Numbered from the stretch's first letter, positions 36,084 to 46,900 are shown. The stretch is 64,000 bases of DNA from Sialis fuliginosa (GCA_961205875.1 OY540816.1:20904701-20968700), one strand, 5' to 3'. Notes: a model not told the origin generated them from the letters alone. Numbers and translations are program-made.

Positions 36084-36101
36084 TGGTCCTTCATCGTCGG
36101 A
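36084..36101 (+). promoter_or_regulatory. Candidate tRNA primer-binding site
   Basis: TGGTCCTTC begins four bases after the left LTR. TGG is the complement of the tRNA CCA end, and the nine bases match what I recall of the 3' end of insect tRNA-Tyr. The match beyond that is weak. Confidence 0.5.
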
Positions 36102-36177
36102 ATTAAAGAATTTACTGTGTCTAAGAAGCAGCGAAATTTCATTCAAGAAAATAATTAATCTAGTGAAGTGGTTGAAA

Positions 36178-36375
36178 AAAGGTGGTGTCGTTTCAAGAAA
36201 AAAGTTGTGTGTCATTTCAAGAAAGAAGTAGTGTGTCGTTTCAAGAAAAAAGGTGGTGTCGTTTCAAGAAAAAAGTTGTGTGTCATTTCAAGAAAGAAGT
36301 AGTGTGTCGTTTCAAGAAAAAAGGTGGTGTGTCGTTTCAAGAAAGAAGTGGTGTGTCGTTTCAAGAAAGAAGTTA
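36178..36375 (+). repeat. Array of about 24-bp repeats in the BEL leader
   Basis: About eight degenerate copies of GTGTGTCGTTTCAAGAAA with an alternating AAAG/GAAG end. A higher-order unit of about 71 bp is repeated almost exactly (for example at 36181 and 36250). It lies between primer site and Gag start, where packaging signals are expected. An open frame through it is a by-product of the repeat. Confidence 0.88.
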
Positions 36376-36693
36376 AAGCAGCGTATAAAGAAGAAAATAC
36401 ACGTAGCAAGTGTATCTGCACCAATTCATCAACACAAGTCATCAAGTGTTCATTAAGTATCTCTACACAAGTCAGCTATACTTGTGTTCAAGATAAGTAA
36501 AAGAAGAGATATTGTGAGTGTTTTATTTTATATACATAAAATTCAAATTGTCTATTAGTTATACTGATATAACATAAACATAAAGGCATTGTTATATGGT
36601 TTTTGATTAATATTTCTCATAATCAAAGACTGTCTAGATAAATATAATAATACTTTTGTTTTCAAATAAATTTAAATTCATTTTACATTAAAA

Positions 36694-39600
36694 ATGGCCG
36701 AAAAATTAAAACTTAAAAGAAAAGTTATCAAATCATCAATAACACGTATCGAAACAGCAGTGTTATTATTTGCTCAATCACCGACGATTGTGCAAGAGTT
36801 AGAAGTAAGAGAGACAGCTCTCCAAAAGAATTATGAGGAATATCTTCAAATTCAGGAACAACTTGAAGAAATTGACGTTTCAATGTCTTCAGATCGAGAA
36901 AGTGTGGAGAACCAGTATTTTACTATCATGAGTAAAATAAAGGTTCTAATTAATCAAAATAACACATTAACATCTCCAGCTGTTCATCAAAGTAACGTTC
37001 CGCAGAAATCAGAAAATCATATTAGCTATTTAAAATTACCGGAGACAAAGTTACCCATATTTGCGGGTAATTTCACAGAATGGAACTCATTTTTTGGTTT
37101 ATTTTCAGCTATGATTGATAATAATAAATATTTGCCAAATATCCAAAAATTATTTTATTTAAGATCCTATTTACGAGGAGAACCTTTACAACTAATTGAT
37201 TCTCTACCTTTAACTGAGGATAATTACATAATTGCTTTAGATATTTTAAAGAGTAGGTATCAAAATAACTTGAGTATAATCAATTCCCATTTAAAATGTA
37301 TTATAGAAATCCCAAAGATACTTAAAGGTACTGCATCATGTTTACGTAATTTTTGTGTGTCAGTTCGCCAAAATGTCAGTTTATTAAAAAATATGAATGT
37401 ACCAGTGGATTCATGGGATCTCATTCTTGTTTATATTTTGTCTAATAAATTAGATTCATTGACACAGCGTTATTATGAACTAGATCGAGATCAGAAACAA
37501 TTACCCTCTTTAGAAAATGTTCTTAGTTATGTTGAAAAACGAGCTTTAGCTTTAGAAAATATTACAAATGTACCTATCAACAAAGATATCATACGAGTAT
37601 CTCATTGTAATATGATTAATGATAATCAAAATCAAGTTAAAAAATCTACGTTTTCATCTCCTAAGTACAATTTCACAAAGTATAAAAATACTTCTAGTAA
37701 ATCGTTTAACTCAAAAAATCAATTTACACCTATTAGTAAATCGTTTATTAGGAAGTGTCATTACTGTCAAAATCTAGAGCATAATATATTAAGTTGTCAG
37801 GCGTTTTTGAATTTAGCCTATAACGAAAAAATTAACTTCGTTGATTCAAATGATCTGTGTCACAACTGTTTATCAAAAGGTCATGTGACTGCTCAATGTC
37901 AGTCTCGAACTTGTTGGTTATGTCAACAAAAGCATCATACGTTATTACATGCTAATAATCAAAACACGTTTCAAAAAAATTCTAAGCCAGATTCTAGTTT
38001 TGAAAACCTCGATTCAACATTATCTCTTAGTAATATTAAGAAATCTGAAGTCGTTCTATCGCAGAATGTCGGCTCATCTCAAATTTTATTAGCTACAGTG
38101 CTTCTTAAAATTTATACGGCTCCAGATCAATATATAATGGGTCGTGCTTTGTTAGATTCAGCATCGCAAATTAACTTTATAACAAGTCAATTTTATCAAA
38201 AAACGGGATTACCATGTTCTAAGGAAACGAATCAAGTCTTTGGAATTTCAGGTAACAGAACTAGTGTCTACGAATACACTAATTTAAAAATTGCTTCATG
38301 TATAAATAATAATTATCAGTGTGAGATAAAATGTTCAATAATTGATAAAATAACATCTACTCTCCCTCATTATCACATATCTAAAAATACACTTAATATA
38401 CCAACCCATATTCAGTTAGCTGACCAAAATTTTAATATACCTAGCGAGATTGATATGCTCCTTGGAGCTGACATATTTTATTCCGCGTTAAAATCTGGAA
38501 CTATTCATTTAGGTAATAACAAACCAGTTCTTCAGAACACGCAATTTGGTTATACTATTGCTGGTGAAGTTCATGATCAATATAAAAAATGTTATTCCAA
38601 TACAAATAAAAATACATTTAATGCTGTCGTATTTCAAATGTTAAATAACGAAGAACAAAATAATAAATTAGATCAATTACTTACAAGGTTTTGGCAGTTA
38701 GAGGAAACTAAAGTAAAACATATAATGTCAATTGAAGATAAAAAGGCTGAGAAATCCTTTTTATCAACGGTATGTCGGATACAGGATCGTTTTCAGGTAG
38801 AATTACCATTTAAAAATTCTAACAGTCAATATGAATTAGGTAACTCCTTTAATATTGCATTACGGCGTTTTCTAATATTAGAGAAAAAATTAAACAAAAA
38901 TCCAACTTTATTTCAACAATATAAAGCGTTCATAGATGATTATGTATCGTTAGGTCATGCAAAATACGTTGAAGTTGATTTAGAAAAATTACAATATAAT
39001 TCTTCAAATTGTTATTTCATGCCTCATCATGCGGTAATAAAAGAATCAAGTTCAACAACAAAACTAAGAGTAGTGTTTGATGGTTCATGTAAAACGACAT
39101 CAGGGAAAAGTCTTAATGAACTTTTATTAGCAGGGACGCCTCCTCAATCTGACTTATTTGAAATTCTAATACGGTTTAGATGTCACAAGTATGTAATTAC
39201 TACAGATATTAAAAAAATGTATAGGCAAATTTTAATAAAGGATTGTCATAGGAAATTCCAAAGAATTTTATGGCGCGATAATTCGTCACAACCATTACAA
39301 TGTTTAGAGTTACAAACTCTCACTTATGGCACTTCGTGTGCACCTTATATTGCAGTTAAGACAATAAACCATTTATCAGAAGCGAATCAAGAGTCGTTTC
39401 CATTAGCTGCTCAAAGCTTAAAAATGGATCGATATGTCGATGACATATTGACAGGCTGCAATGATATTACTCAAATAAATGAATTAAAAAATCAATTAAT
39501 TCAGATTTTAAAATCAGCTGAATTCGAATTACATAAATGGTGTTCTAATTCAGATGATGTTATAAATAGTATTCCTGTCGAGAACAGAGAATCGGCAGCT

Positions 39601-42003
39601 GTACATATCTCAAATAGTGATAATGTCATAAAAACATTAGGGCTATTTTGGGATTCAAAGTCAGATCATTTCAAAATTTCAACACCCAATTCACAATTAG
39701 AAAATTTAACGAAACGCAATATTCTTTCGTACGTAGCACGTATTTTTGATCCATTAGGTCTTTTTGGACCAGCCATAACTTTATACAAAGTATTTATTCA
39801 AAAACTTTGGATTACTAAACTTGGTTGGGATGAACCACTCCCTTCAGATCTTCAATCTATGTGGCTTAAGTTACAGTCTAATGTTCATTATATTTCTCAG
39901 ATAAATATACCAAGATGGATTTTTCGTCAATCGCAATCAACAATTATTGAATTGCATGGCTTTGCAGATGCAAGCCAAATATGTTACGGAGCTGCAATTT
40001 ATATTAAAGTTATATACTCTGATCTGTCAGTTTCAGTTTTTCTATTGTGTTCAAAAACAAGAGTAGCCCCGGTAAAGAAAGTTACTTTACCTCGTTTAGA
40101 ACTTTGTGGTGCAGTTTTGTTATCGCGACTTACTCAGAGTGTTATCAATATTCTACCTTTTAAATTAACAAACGTGTTCTTGTGGTCAGACTCTACAATA
40201 ACGCTGAATTGGATTTGTTCAGAACCATCAAGGTGGAATAATTTCGTGGCCAATCGTGTGGCAGAAATTCAAGATCTTACTCCAACAGCAATTTGGTGTC
40301 ATGTGGATAGTAAATCGAACCCCAGTGATTGCCTGAGCAGAGGTTTAGATCCTAAACTATTAAGTGAGTTTGATTTATGGTTCACAGGACCACAATGGCT
40401 GTCTGAGTCAAATTTTGTTATAAAAAAATTCGATAATAAAATACAAACGGAATTAGAATGTAAACAAACAGTTAATCTTGTATGTATTGAACGTAATCAA
40501 TGTGATTTTTCAATTTTTACACGTTTTTCTAAATTTAACAGATTACATCGGGCAATTACATATTGTTTACGATTTTCAAAAAACTGTAAAAACAGTAAGG
40601 CAAAAATCACTGGTTCCCTTTCAATTGAAGAAATGGAACAATCTTTTACAATAATAATACAATTAGTACAACTTTCTAATTTTTCAAAGGAAATAAATTC
40701 ATTAGAAAAAGGAGAGTTATATAACAATAGTTCTCTTCAATCATTAAATCCTTTTTTGGATCAGAGCGGTGTTTTGCGTGTGGGGGGTAGAATTAATCAT
40801 GCCAAGATTAGCTTTGAGCAAAAGCATCCAATAATTTTACCACCAAAGAATCATGTAACTAATATGATAATAGATAATGAACATAAAAAGCTGTTACATG
40901 CCGGTCCGCAATTAGTTTTAGCAAATTTAAGGCTACGTTACTGGCCAATGGGAGGAAGACGAGAAATAAAAAAAGTCATAAATTGTTGTATAATATGTTA
41001 CCGATTTAAAGCTATTGGTTCGCAACAATTAATGGCAGCGCTACCTCCGGATAGAGTTTCAATGTCGCGACCATTTCAAAATTGCGGAATTGATTTTGCG
41101 GGACCAATATACATACGACAATCACGTATGCGTAAGGCATTGCAAACAAAAGGTTACATTGCATTGTTTATATGTATGGTCACAAAATCTGTTCATCTCG
41201 AACTCGTGTCGGATCTTTCTACGGATACATTTTTATTAGCATTTAAACGATTCGTAGCTCGACGTGGTATGATTAGTACAGTATACACTGACAATGGCAC
41301 AAATTTTCATGGCGCACATAAACATTTAAAAGAAGTCTATGAAAGTTTATTGAATCAACATTCAAAACAAAAAATTAATGAATTTTTTATTGCACATAAA
41401 ATTTCGTGGAAATTTAATCCTGCTGCTTCACCGCACTTCGGTGGATTGTGGGAATCAAATATAAAAGGTACAAAATATCATTTATATCGAGTTCTCGGTA
41501 ACTCTGTCCTCACTTATGAGGAAACTATGACAGTTTTGACACAGATCGAGTCGATTTTAAATTCACGACCACTAATTCCCATGTCAGCTGATCCAACTGA
41601 CTTAAATTTTCTAACTCCAGGTCACTTTTTAATAAATGCCCCTTTAACTGCTATACAAGAACGAGATTTCACTGAATTTCCAACTAATCGGTTAAAATTT
41701 TGGGAACATTGTGCCAAAATTCAACAATCGTTTTGGAAAAAATGGCACATCGAATACCTTCATAATTTACAACAACGTCCAAAATGGACAAAATCGTCCC
41801 AAAATATTAAAGAAGGAATGATGGTTATTCTTTTAGAAGATAACTTGACTCCACTTCAATGGGTTATTGGGCGGATTATGAATACTGTAACAGCTGGGGA
41901 TGGAAAAGTTCGATCAGTAGTCATTAAAACTAAACATGGCATATATACGAGGCCCATTGTTAAGGTAGCCCCATTGCCATTCGAGAAAAATGATACATGT
42001 TAA
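36694..42003 (+). CDS. BEL/Pao Gag-Pol polyprotein
   Basis: 1,769 residues in one frame, a usual length for the family. The Gag region has an N-terminal coiled-coil-like stretch and the DUF1759-type domain at about 113-260 (LPETKLPIFAGNFTEWNSF). Zinc knuckles lie at C355-C368, C389-x2-C392-x4-H397-x4-C402 and C407-x2-C410. The aspartic protease has D488 in LLDSASQ. The reverse transcriptase holds Y914-VDD. RNase H has D1092, E1136 and D1166. The integrase has a zinc site (H1397/H1402, C1432/C1435) and the D1467, D1533, E1587 catalytic triad (IDFAG, YTDNGTNF, HFGGLWES). A DUF5641-like end follows. All active-site residues are present with no stops, so the element may be mobile. Confidence 0.96.
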   Translation: MAEKLKLKRKVIKSSITRIETAVLLFAQSPTIVQELEVRETALQKNYEEYLQIQEQLEEIDVSMSSDRESVENQYFTIMSKIKVLINQNNTLTSPAVHQSNVPQKSENHISYLKLPETKLPIFAGNFTEWNSFFGLFSAMIDNNKYLPNIQKLFYLRSYLRGEPLQLIDSLPLTEDNYIIALDILKSRYQNNLSIINSHLKCIIEIPKILKGTASCLRNFCVSVRQNVSLLKNMNVPVDSWDLILVYILSNKLDSLTQRYYELDRDQKQLPSLENVLSYVEKRALALENITNVPINKDIIRVSHCNMINDNQNQVKKSTFSSPKYNFTKYKNTSSKSFNSKNQFTPISKSFIRKCHYCQNLEHNILSCQAFLNLAYNEKINFVDSNDLCHNCLSKGHVTAQCQSRTCWLCQQKHHTLLHANNQNTFQKNSKPDSSFENLDSTLSLSNIKKSEVVLSQNVGSSQILLATVLLKIYTAPDQYIMGRALLDSASQINFITSQFYQKTGLPCSKETNQVFGISGNRTSVYEYTNLKIASCINNNYQCEIKCSIIDKITSTLPHYHISKNTLNIPTHIQLADQNFNIPSEIDMLLGADIFYSALKSGTIHLGNNKPVLQNTQFGYTIAGEVHDQYKKCYSNTNKNTFNAVVFQMLNNEEQNNKLDQLLTRFWQLEETKVKHIMSIEDKKAEKSFLSTVCRIQDRFQVELPFKNSNSQYELGNSFNIALRRFLILEKKLNKNPTLFQQYKAFIDDYVSLGHAKYVEVDLEKLQYNSSNCYFMPHHAVIKESSSTTKLRVVFDGSCKTTSGKSLNELLLAGTPPQSDLFEILIRFRCHKYVITTDIKKMYRQILIKDCHRKFQRILWRDNSSQPLQCLELQTLTYGTSCAPYIAVKTINHLSEANQESFPLAAQSLKMDRYVDDILTGCNDITQINELKNQLIQILKSAEFELHKWCSNSDDVINSIPVENRESAAVHISNSDNVIKTLGLFWDSKSDHFKISTPNSQLENLTKRNILSYVARIFDPLGLFGPAITLYKVFIQKLWITKLGWDEPLPSDLQSMWLKLQSNVHYISQINIPRWIFRQSQSTIIELHGFADASQICYGAAIYIKVIYSDLSVSVFLLCSKTRVAPVKKVTLPRLELCGAVLLSRLTQSVINILPFKLTNVFLWSDSTITLNWICSEPSRWNNFVANRVAEIQDLTPTAIWCHVDSKSNPSDCLSRGLDPKLLSEFDLWFTGPQWLSESNFVIKKFDNKIQTELECKQTVNLVCIERNQCDFSIFTRFSKFNRLHRAITYCLRFSKNCKNSKAKITGSLSIEEMEQSFTIIIQLVQLSNFSKEINSLEKGELYNNSSLQSLNPFLDQSGVLRVGGRINHAKISFEQKHPIILPPKNHVTNMIIDNEHKKLLHAGPQLVLANLRLRYWPMGGRREIKKVINCCIICYRFKAIGSQQLMAALPPDRVSMSRPFQNCGIDFAGPIYIRQSRMRKALQTKGYIALFICMVTKSVHLELVSDLSTDTFLLAFKRFVARRGMISTVYTDNGTNFHGAHKHLKEVYESLLNQHSKQKINEFFIAHKISWKFNPAASPHFGGLWESNIKGTKYHLYRVLGNSVLTYEETMTVLTQIESILNSRPLIPMSADPTDLNFLTPGHFLINAPLTAIQERDFTEFPTNRLKFWEHCAKIQQSFWKKWHIEYLHNLQQRPKWTKSSQNIKEGMMVILLEDNLTPLQWVIGRIMNTVTAGDGKVRSVVIKTKHGIYTRPIVKVAPLPFEKNDTC

Positions 42004-42040
42004 GAATTATATGAATTGTATGTCAATTGATCATTTTATT

Positions 42041-42262
42041 ATTTCAAACCAATGAAATGTATCATATTATATCTATGTATTTAATTTAATTTAATATTTA
42101 ATATGTTCTTATTTTAAACATTTCAGACCAATGAAATGTAATATATCTATGTATTTCATTTAATTTAATATTTAATATGTTTTTATCTTAAACATTTTAA
42201 ACCAATGTTATTTAATATCTTTGTATTTCATTTAATTAATAGTTTAAGGTTTTGTATTTATG
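42041..42262 (+). repeat. Three tandem repeats (72-79 bp) at the BEL 3' end
   Basis: Units share ACCAATGAAATGTA, TATCTATGTATTT, AATTTAATATTTAATATG and TTTTAAACATTT. They sit between the Gag-Pol stop and the right LTR. Function unknown. Confidence 0.8.
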
Positions 42263-42300
42263 TTTATATTTCATAACTTGTCAGCCTGCCTTGGCAGAAA

Positions 42301-42451
42301 TGGTAAATTTCACTTTACCAGAGAAGTGGGCTATGATTAAAAAACATAATCAGATAGAAAAACAAAATATTTCTAATCACATCAATAAACGAAAAAATAT
42401 AAAATACATATCGACTTTTTATTTCAATATTAATCACCGCCTGTTCAAACA
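42301..42451 (+). repeat. Right LTR of the BEL/Pao element
   Basis: 151 bp, identical to the left LTR except one base (ATTAATCACC here, ATTAAACACC on the left). Followed by the AATAT duplication at 42452-42456. Confidence 0.93.
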
Positions 42452-42498
42452 AATATTATCCTAAGACAAAAGATTCTATGGAAAAATTAATGGATAGA

Positions 42499-43000
42499 TA
42501 AGGTACTGACACCAGTTATGGCCGCTATTAGATTGTGATTGATGGACTTATTTTTTTAATTCTCATGAACTCATATTACTAATAAAACAAGTAACTCTTT
42601 ATTTAATCAATTTAATTAACAAAAGTATAGTTTGTTTTTTACATTATAGTCTTATGTTTTTTCTCCAGTAATAGACAAAGTAAAACCAGTAATGAGCACG
42701 CAGTGATGGACACTTGCTAATGATTATAAAATGATAAGTACTACGACACAAAAGATATAAAAGAAAGAATCGTGAAATTTGAAACAATGTAAATATAATA
42801 ACTAAACTAATAATTAGTTTAAATGTCCACAATTTTGACACCTATTGGTCGATTGTCATCAAATCACGCTGTAAGACATATATAGATTAATATTCAGAAA
42901 TGGTAGTAATCAAATATCAACACATATTTCTAATTTAGTACATTTAATTAAAAATTTACCATTACTGGGGTCATATCCAAAACTGGTGCCAGTATATGAT
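42499..43000 (+). mobile_element. MITE family E, near-full copy
   Basis: Starts TAAGGTACTGACACCAGTTA and ends AACTGGTGCCAGTATA. In between are AAACCAGTAATGAGCACGC, GTGATGGACACTTGCTAATG, AAAGAAAGAATCGTGAAATT and CCTATTGGTCGATTGTCATC. It sits 43 bp beyond the BEL insertion. Confidence 0.85.
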
Positions 43001-43430
43001 ATGATACCCAAAACCCAATTGTTATAATATTTTATACAATGTGTCAATATTTATTTCGAAGTTTCTATAATCTCCTATAACAAGTAAATAAATATCGAAC
43101 TTCTTTACCCTTACCCCATGTATTCTTCCAACCCCTCCCTAACAATACACAGAGAAAAGTCGACAATAACCCCCCATGAATAAAATATTATTTCTTTCAT
43201 CACTCTATAAGCTTCATCAATTACGAAAAAAATCAATTATGTTATTATTACCAGGTCGTTATTTTCAGTGATTTCATTTTTATTTATAAACTTTTTTTTA
43301 AAGGCTACTTTTTATTGTAATTTGAGTTCGATTATTTTTATTTGTGCAATTAATAATAACGATTTAATACACTGTTCCGCAAGAAAAAAATTATCTTGTA
43401 CTATTTTTTATATACGTATTTATGCCGGAA
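43001..43430. other. AT-rich intronic stretch, nothing recognised
   Basis: Short open frames only; no repeats shared with the rest of the window. Confidence 0.3.
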
Positions 43431-43760
43431 CGAAAACCGGAACAAACCCGAAATAAAAATATCGGTTTTACGGTTCAGTACATGTTAAAATGCGCGCGTT
43501 AACATGATCTTATTTCCCACTTCAATTGTCGTTCGGGCTATCATACAAGTACCATAAAATGTTCTAAATTATGGTAGAAAAAAAAATTTTACTACAAATA
43601 ATTTTACTACAAATAATTTTTTTTTTAATAAATCACTCGGAGCTGAACCGAAAAAATAGAAAAAACGTTATTTTTTTCGGAACGAAAACCGGAACCGAAC
43701 CAAAAAATATTTTTTTACTCAAACCGTAACGAAAAAAATAACGGTTCGAAGCCCTGCTGA
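43430..43760. mobile_element. Decayed hAT-like element with CGGAACGAAAACCGGAAC repeats
   Basis: The phrase GGAACGAAAACCGGAAC occurs near 43426 and 43680, with related GAACCGAACC text and an end reading CGGTTCGAAGCCCTGC. The pattern of sub-terminal repeats is seen in hAT-type non-autonomous elements. Confidence 0.4.
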
Positions 43761-43904
43761 AAACGAATTTTATAGGTACCTAATACAAAAATTTGCTATC
43801 TTAAAAAAATATAGAAAATTAAAAGCTTCTACAGGCTGTGATAATTTTATTTTACCAAATCTAAAAAATGACTTTTGTAGAACTAACTTTTCTCTTCAAA
43901 ATGA

Positions 43905-44075
43905 TCATTATTAAAGCGTGATCGTGAGCGATTTTCAAATCTTGAATCGTGAGCGGGCGTGATCGTGAATATTTTTTTATAACCGTGAGTGAGCGGGCGT
44001 GACTAAAATTTTTTCTCTCGTGAGCGTGCGTGATCGTAAGCAAAAATTACTCACGCGCCCAGCTCTAATCATTAT
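43905..44075 (-). mobile_element. Fragment with repeated GTGAGCGGGCGTGATCGTGA
   Basis: Variants of CGTGAGCGGGCGTGA occur about five times, with an end reading CACGCGCCCAGCTCTAA. Again this is like hAT sub-terminal repeats. Only this end is visible. Confidence 0.4.
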
Positions 44076-44099
44076 TGACCGAGTTCCAAATAGTGGATA

Positions 44100-44630
44100 A
44101 TATTTTCCTACCCCAAATCTACTTAAAAATATTTCTTTCATACAAAATCCATTTAATAACCTTAAAATATGCCACCATTCATCTAAAAATCAGCAAAGTC
44201 ATGTCCAATTAACAACTCTTTTAAATAGAACCTTTTCATAGCCAACTGGACCAAAGATATTGATATTTCCGTTTTAAGGAATCGGTTCTTTGTCACCAAA
44301 CGTCTGACTAGTTATTATCGACTTTTCACACCTCGATGGATGTATTATATGGATTGTTGGCACCATATTCAGACGTATATAGAGTACATAAACCGCATTT
44401 TGTCGGTGTTAAACCGTCCTACTCTATATGGCTTCTATAAAATGGATTTACATACCACTAATGTCATTCGATTCGGAATATCCTATCAAACAATCTCGTA
44501 ACACGTTTGTTATGAAGCAGTCTAACATGGAATTTATATAAAATAATTTATAGAGGTTCTTTTTGTATTTATACAAATAGGCAAAATTAAAACTTTTCAA
44601 TACTTTATCTCAATTTAAAAAAAAAACTGG
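44100..44630. other. Intronic stretch with a low-repeat island
   Basis: 44260-44520 has relatively even composition (TCGGTGTTAAACCGTCCTAC near 44400) and no repeat partner. No gene was seen. Confidence 0.25.
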
Positions 44631-44631
44631 G

Positions 44632-45184
44632 GTAAAAGTGAAACAAAATACAAATCTTGCATGTTTTTTGGCAGTAAACGATACAAATTCATACTTTAAT
44701 TTTTTCTACTAGATGCGCTTATGAATAACAATTTTAAATACTTACGTCATTTGAACTATACGATACAACACGGACTTTAAAAATGAAAAAAGTGTGTTTC
44801 ATTTTTAACCTCTAATTTGGGAAAAAGTGAAACAGGCCTTTAACGGAAAATATTAAAAGAAAAGCTACAAAGGCAACTTTGATTTACCTTCTTTGTGGCA
44901 TATCAATGTGAAATTGTAACTTTAATTAATATCTGAACTATACAGAAAGTTATGTGCAAAGAATTAAAATTTAATTTACACGTTTTGACATCGACTAACA
45001 GGGAAATCTGTAGGGGTGACATATCACTTATTAGGCGATTCATATTTTCAGGTCGCTTTAACAAACCTTTAATGATGATATCAGTTTTTATAATTCTCCT
45101 ATAAACAAATCAGTTTTTTAGTTGTAAGCTTGTTTAACTTTTACCCCATTTTTTGGTGTTTTATATTTACCCCGCTCGACCCTA
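44632..45184 (-). repeat. Dispersed repeat family D, inverted copy
   Basis: Reverse complement of 9875-10425 over about 550 bp, ending TTTACCCCGCTCGACCC. Colinear throughout with small differences. A 67-codon open frame beyond it is not supported. Confidence 0.8.
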
Positions 45185-46004
45185 TAATAAAAAAGAATAC
45201 ATTTTTATTTAATTTTATCAAGCTCTTATTCGATAATCTAGAAGGGCTCAAAAGTTCTAATTTGAAAATATATTCTGTAAATTGTCTTCTAAAGTTAAAC
45301 TTTTTTGTTACCTATATTTTTAGTGATACCTAACTATTTTTTTCTCATTTTTGACATTTGTCACTATATTCTCATATTCGACTGTATATATTTTTGAGGT
45401 TTGTACTGCCCCCACCCAGAAAAAAATTTAGTTCCGGCGCCACTGACGTAGTAATATTAATAATAATTAATAAAATACAATAAAATAAATATAACCTTTC
45501 AATCATATACCTACATTTATTTCCAAGGGCAAATCTTTATCCGTAATAGTTTTTTTTCTCAATAATTACATCTAAAAACGTATCTTCTATAAATGTATAA
45601 TTAAAAAAAGGTTATATACTTGTTACAAACAATGATTGCCAATCGAATAAACCATAAATACCCCATCAATTAATGATAGTGTTCGTGTGATGATTTCCAC
45701 ATGTTTTATATTGTTCTATGTTGATGATTACATTTATTTATATTAAAATCAAATTACAATGTTTTATTTAATATCAATAGATAAATATCTATTACTCATG
45801 TTCTTTATAATATGTACTTAATTAGGGACCTACATTTATTTTTATTATTATGGTAACATGATTTTTATTTCAACTCAATCAAATTTTATTTTACTTACTG
45901 CAGAAGGTCGAAACGGAAATATATTATTTTTATTTAATAACTTACTGATACCGCGACTATTCGCATGGAATTTAGGTTAGGTAGGAGGTGTTACCCATGA
46001 AGAA
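45185..46004. other. AT-rich intronic stretch with a possible hAT end
   Basis: Near 45408-45450, CCCCCACCCAGAAAAAAATT followed by CGGCGCCACTG looks like the end of a hAT-like element. The rest shows nothing. Confidence 0.3.
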
Positions 46005-46235
46005 GAAGGATGATAGTCGGTAAAACAGGTCGCGCGTACAAATTTCACACTTTTTTTTGTTATCGAATACATTTTTTTTGGGGTACAATTTTCAGGATAT
46101 AAAGTAGCCTATGTCCTTCCTCAGGATGTAAGTTACCTCCCTGCCAAATTTCATCAAGATCGGTTAAGCGGTTTAGCCGTGAAAAGGTAACAAACACAGA
46201 TAGAGCGAAATACACACTTTCGACTAGAAAAAGAT
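46005..46235 (+). repeat. Dispersed repeat family H, copy 3
   Basis: TGATAGTCGGTAAAACAGGT, GTAGCCTATGTCCTTCCTCA, TTCATCAAGATCGGTTAAGC, CCGTGAAAAGGTAACAAACA: a LINE-tail-like repeat in plus orientation. Confidence 0.7.
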
Positions 46236-46559
46236 AACCGATGATGTTTGTCTTTATATTTTCGAATCTATTGTAAGCGAATATGACCTTTACGGTGGTA
46301 GACAACTTCTGAAACCCATAGTACAATATATTTTATAAAACATTTTTAACTTTTTATATTATTCGAATCAAATCAATAATCGAAAGGTACAACTGAACTT
46401 TCCTGATGATTAATACAAGATAACAAAAATAACAGTATAATTAAATGAATACAATAATAATAATAAAAACAATAAATATTGAGAACGCTGTTTCCTCGAT
46501 GTACAAAAAATAATAATAATTAACATCATTATAGTTGGTATTATTCATGAAATGTACAA

Positions 46560-46680
46560 TAATAGCATTAACAAAGGTATTGAAGAGTGGCTTGATTGCA
46601 AATCATTCAGAATGTATGCAAATAAATGCTTCCTTTAGCCGCTAGAAGCGAATCATTAAATATCATAATAAAATTTATCA
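46560..46680. promoter_or_regulatory. Intronic patch with two POU octamer-type sites
   Basis: ATGCAAAT at 46616-46623 matches the octamer exactly, and ATTGCAAAT lies 21 bp upstream at 46595-46603. The patch has no repeat partner in the window. Candidate enhancer; inference only. Confidence 0.25.
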
Positions 46681-46839
46681 TATTACATTTTTTTTTTAAT
46701 TACGTATGATTTTTTGTATTGAATTAAATATATGTTATTAGCATGTGTGTGAAATTATTTGAATATAAAATAATTAATTGTTTATAAAGATGTTTCTAGC
46801 GGTTAGATTATATATATAGGATGAGTCATTACAGCAGTG

Positions 46840-46900
46840 GCGAAGCGTCCATGGAAGCAGGGGAAGCAATGCTTCCCTTTCTTTATAGGTAAATTAATAC
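46840..46900. mobile_element. hAT-like terminal fragment
   Basis: CAGTGGCGAAGCGTCCATGG followed by GCAGGGGAAGCAATGCTTCCC. The CAGTGGCG start is typical of one end of hAT-like elements. The partner end is not evident. Confidence 0.35.

Larger units (their letters stand above)
35929..42451 (+). mobile_element. Complete BEL/Pao LTR retrotransposon
   Basis: A 6.5-kb element: 151-bp LTRs (TG...CA), a candidate tRNA primer site four bases inside, a 614-bp leader with an array of 24-bp repeats, one intact Gag-Pol frame, and a 297-bp 3' region with three repeats of 72-79 bp. The LTRs differ at a single position (A versus T near their end), so the insertion is recent. The 5-bp target duplication is intact. 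It is antisense to BarH in intron 1. The LTRs are short for the family, whose LTRs are commonly several hundred bp. No clear polypurine tract precedes the right LTR. Confidence 0.95.

Noticed and set aside
35929..36158. Open frame reading VNFTLPEKWAMIKKHNQ in both BEL LTRs
   Set aside because: It is the LTR itself and repeats at 42301 because the LTR repeats. No start context and no homology were recognised.
36182..36456. Cys/Phe/Gln-rich open frames in several readings through the BEL leader
   Set aside because: Produced by the 24-bp repeat array; no stop-free frame is special and composition simply follows the repeat.
43440..43760. GGTTCGAAGCCC as a tRNA B box
   Set aside because: No A box, no cloverleaf and no suitable spacing; it is inside a repeat patch with similar GGAACC text.
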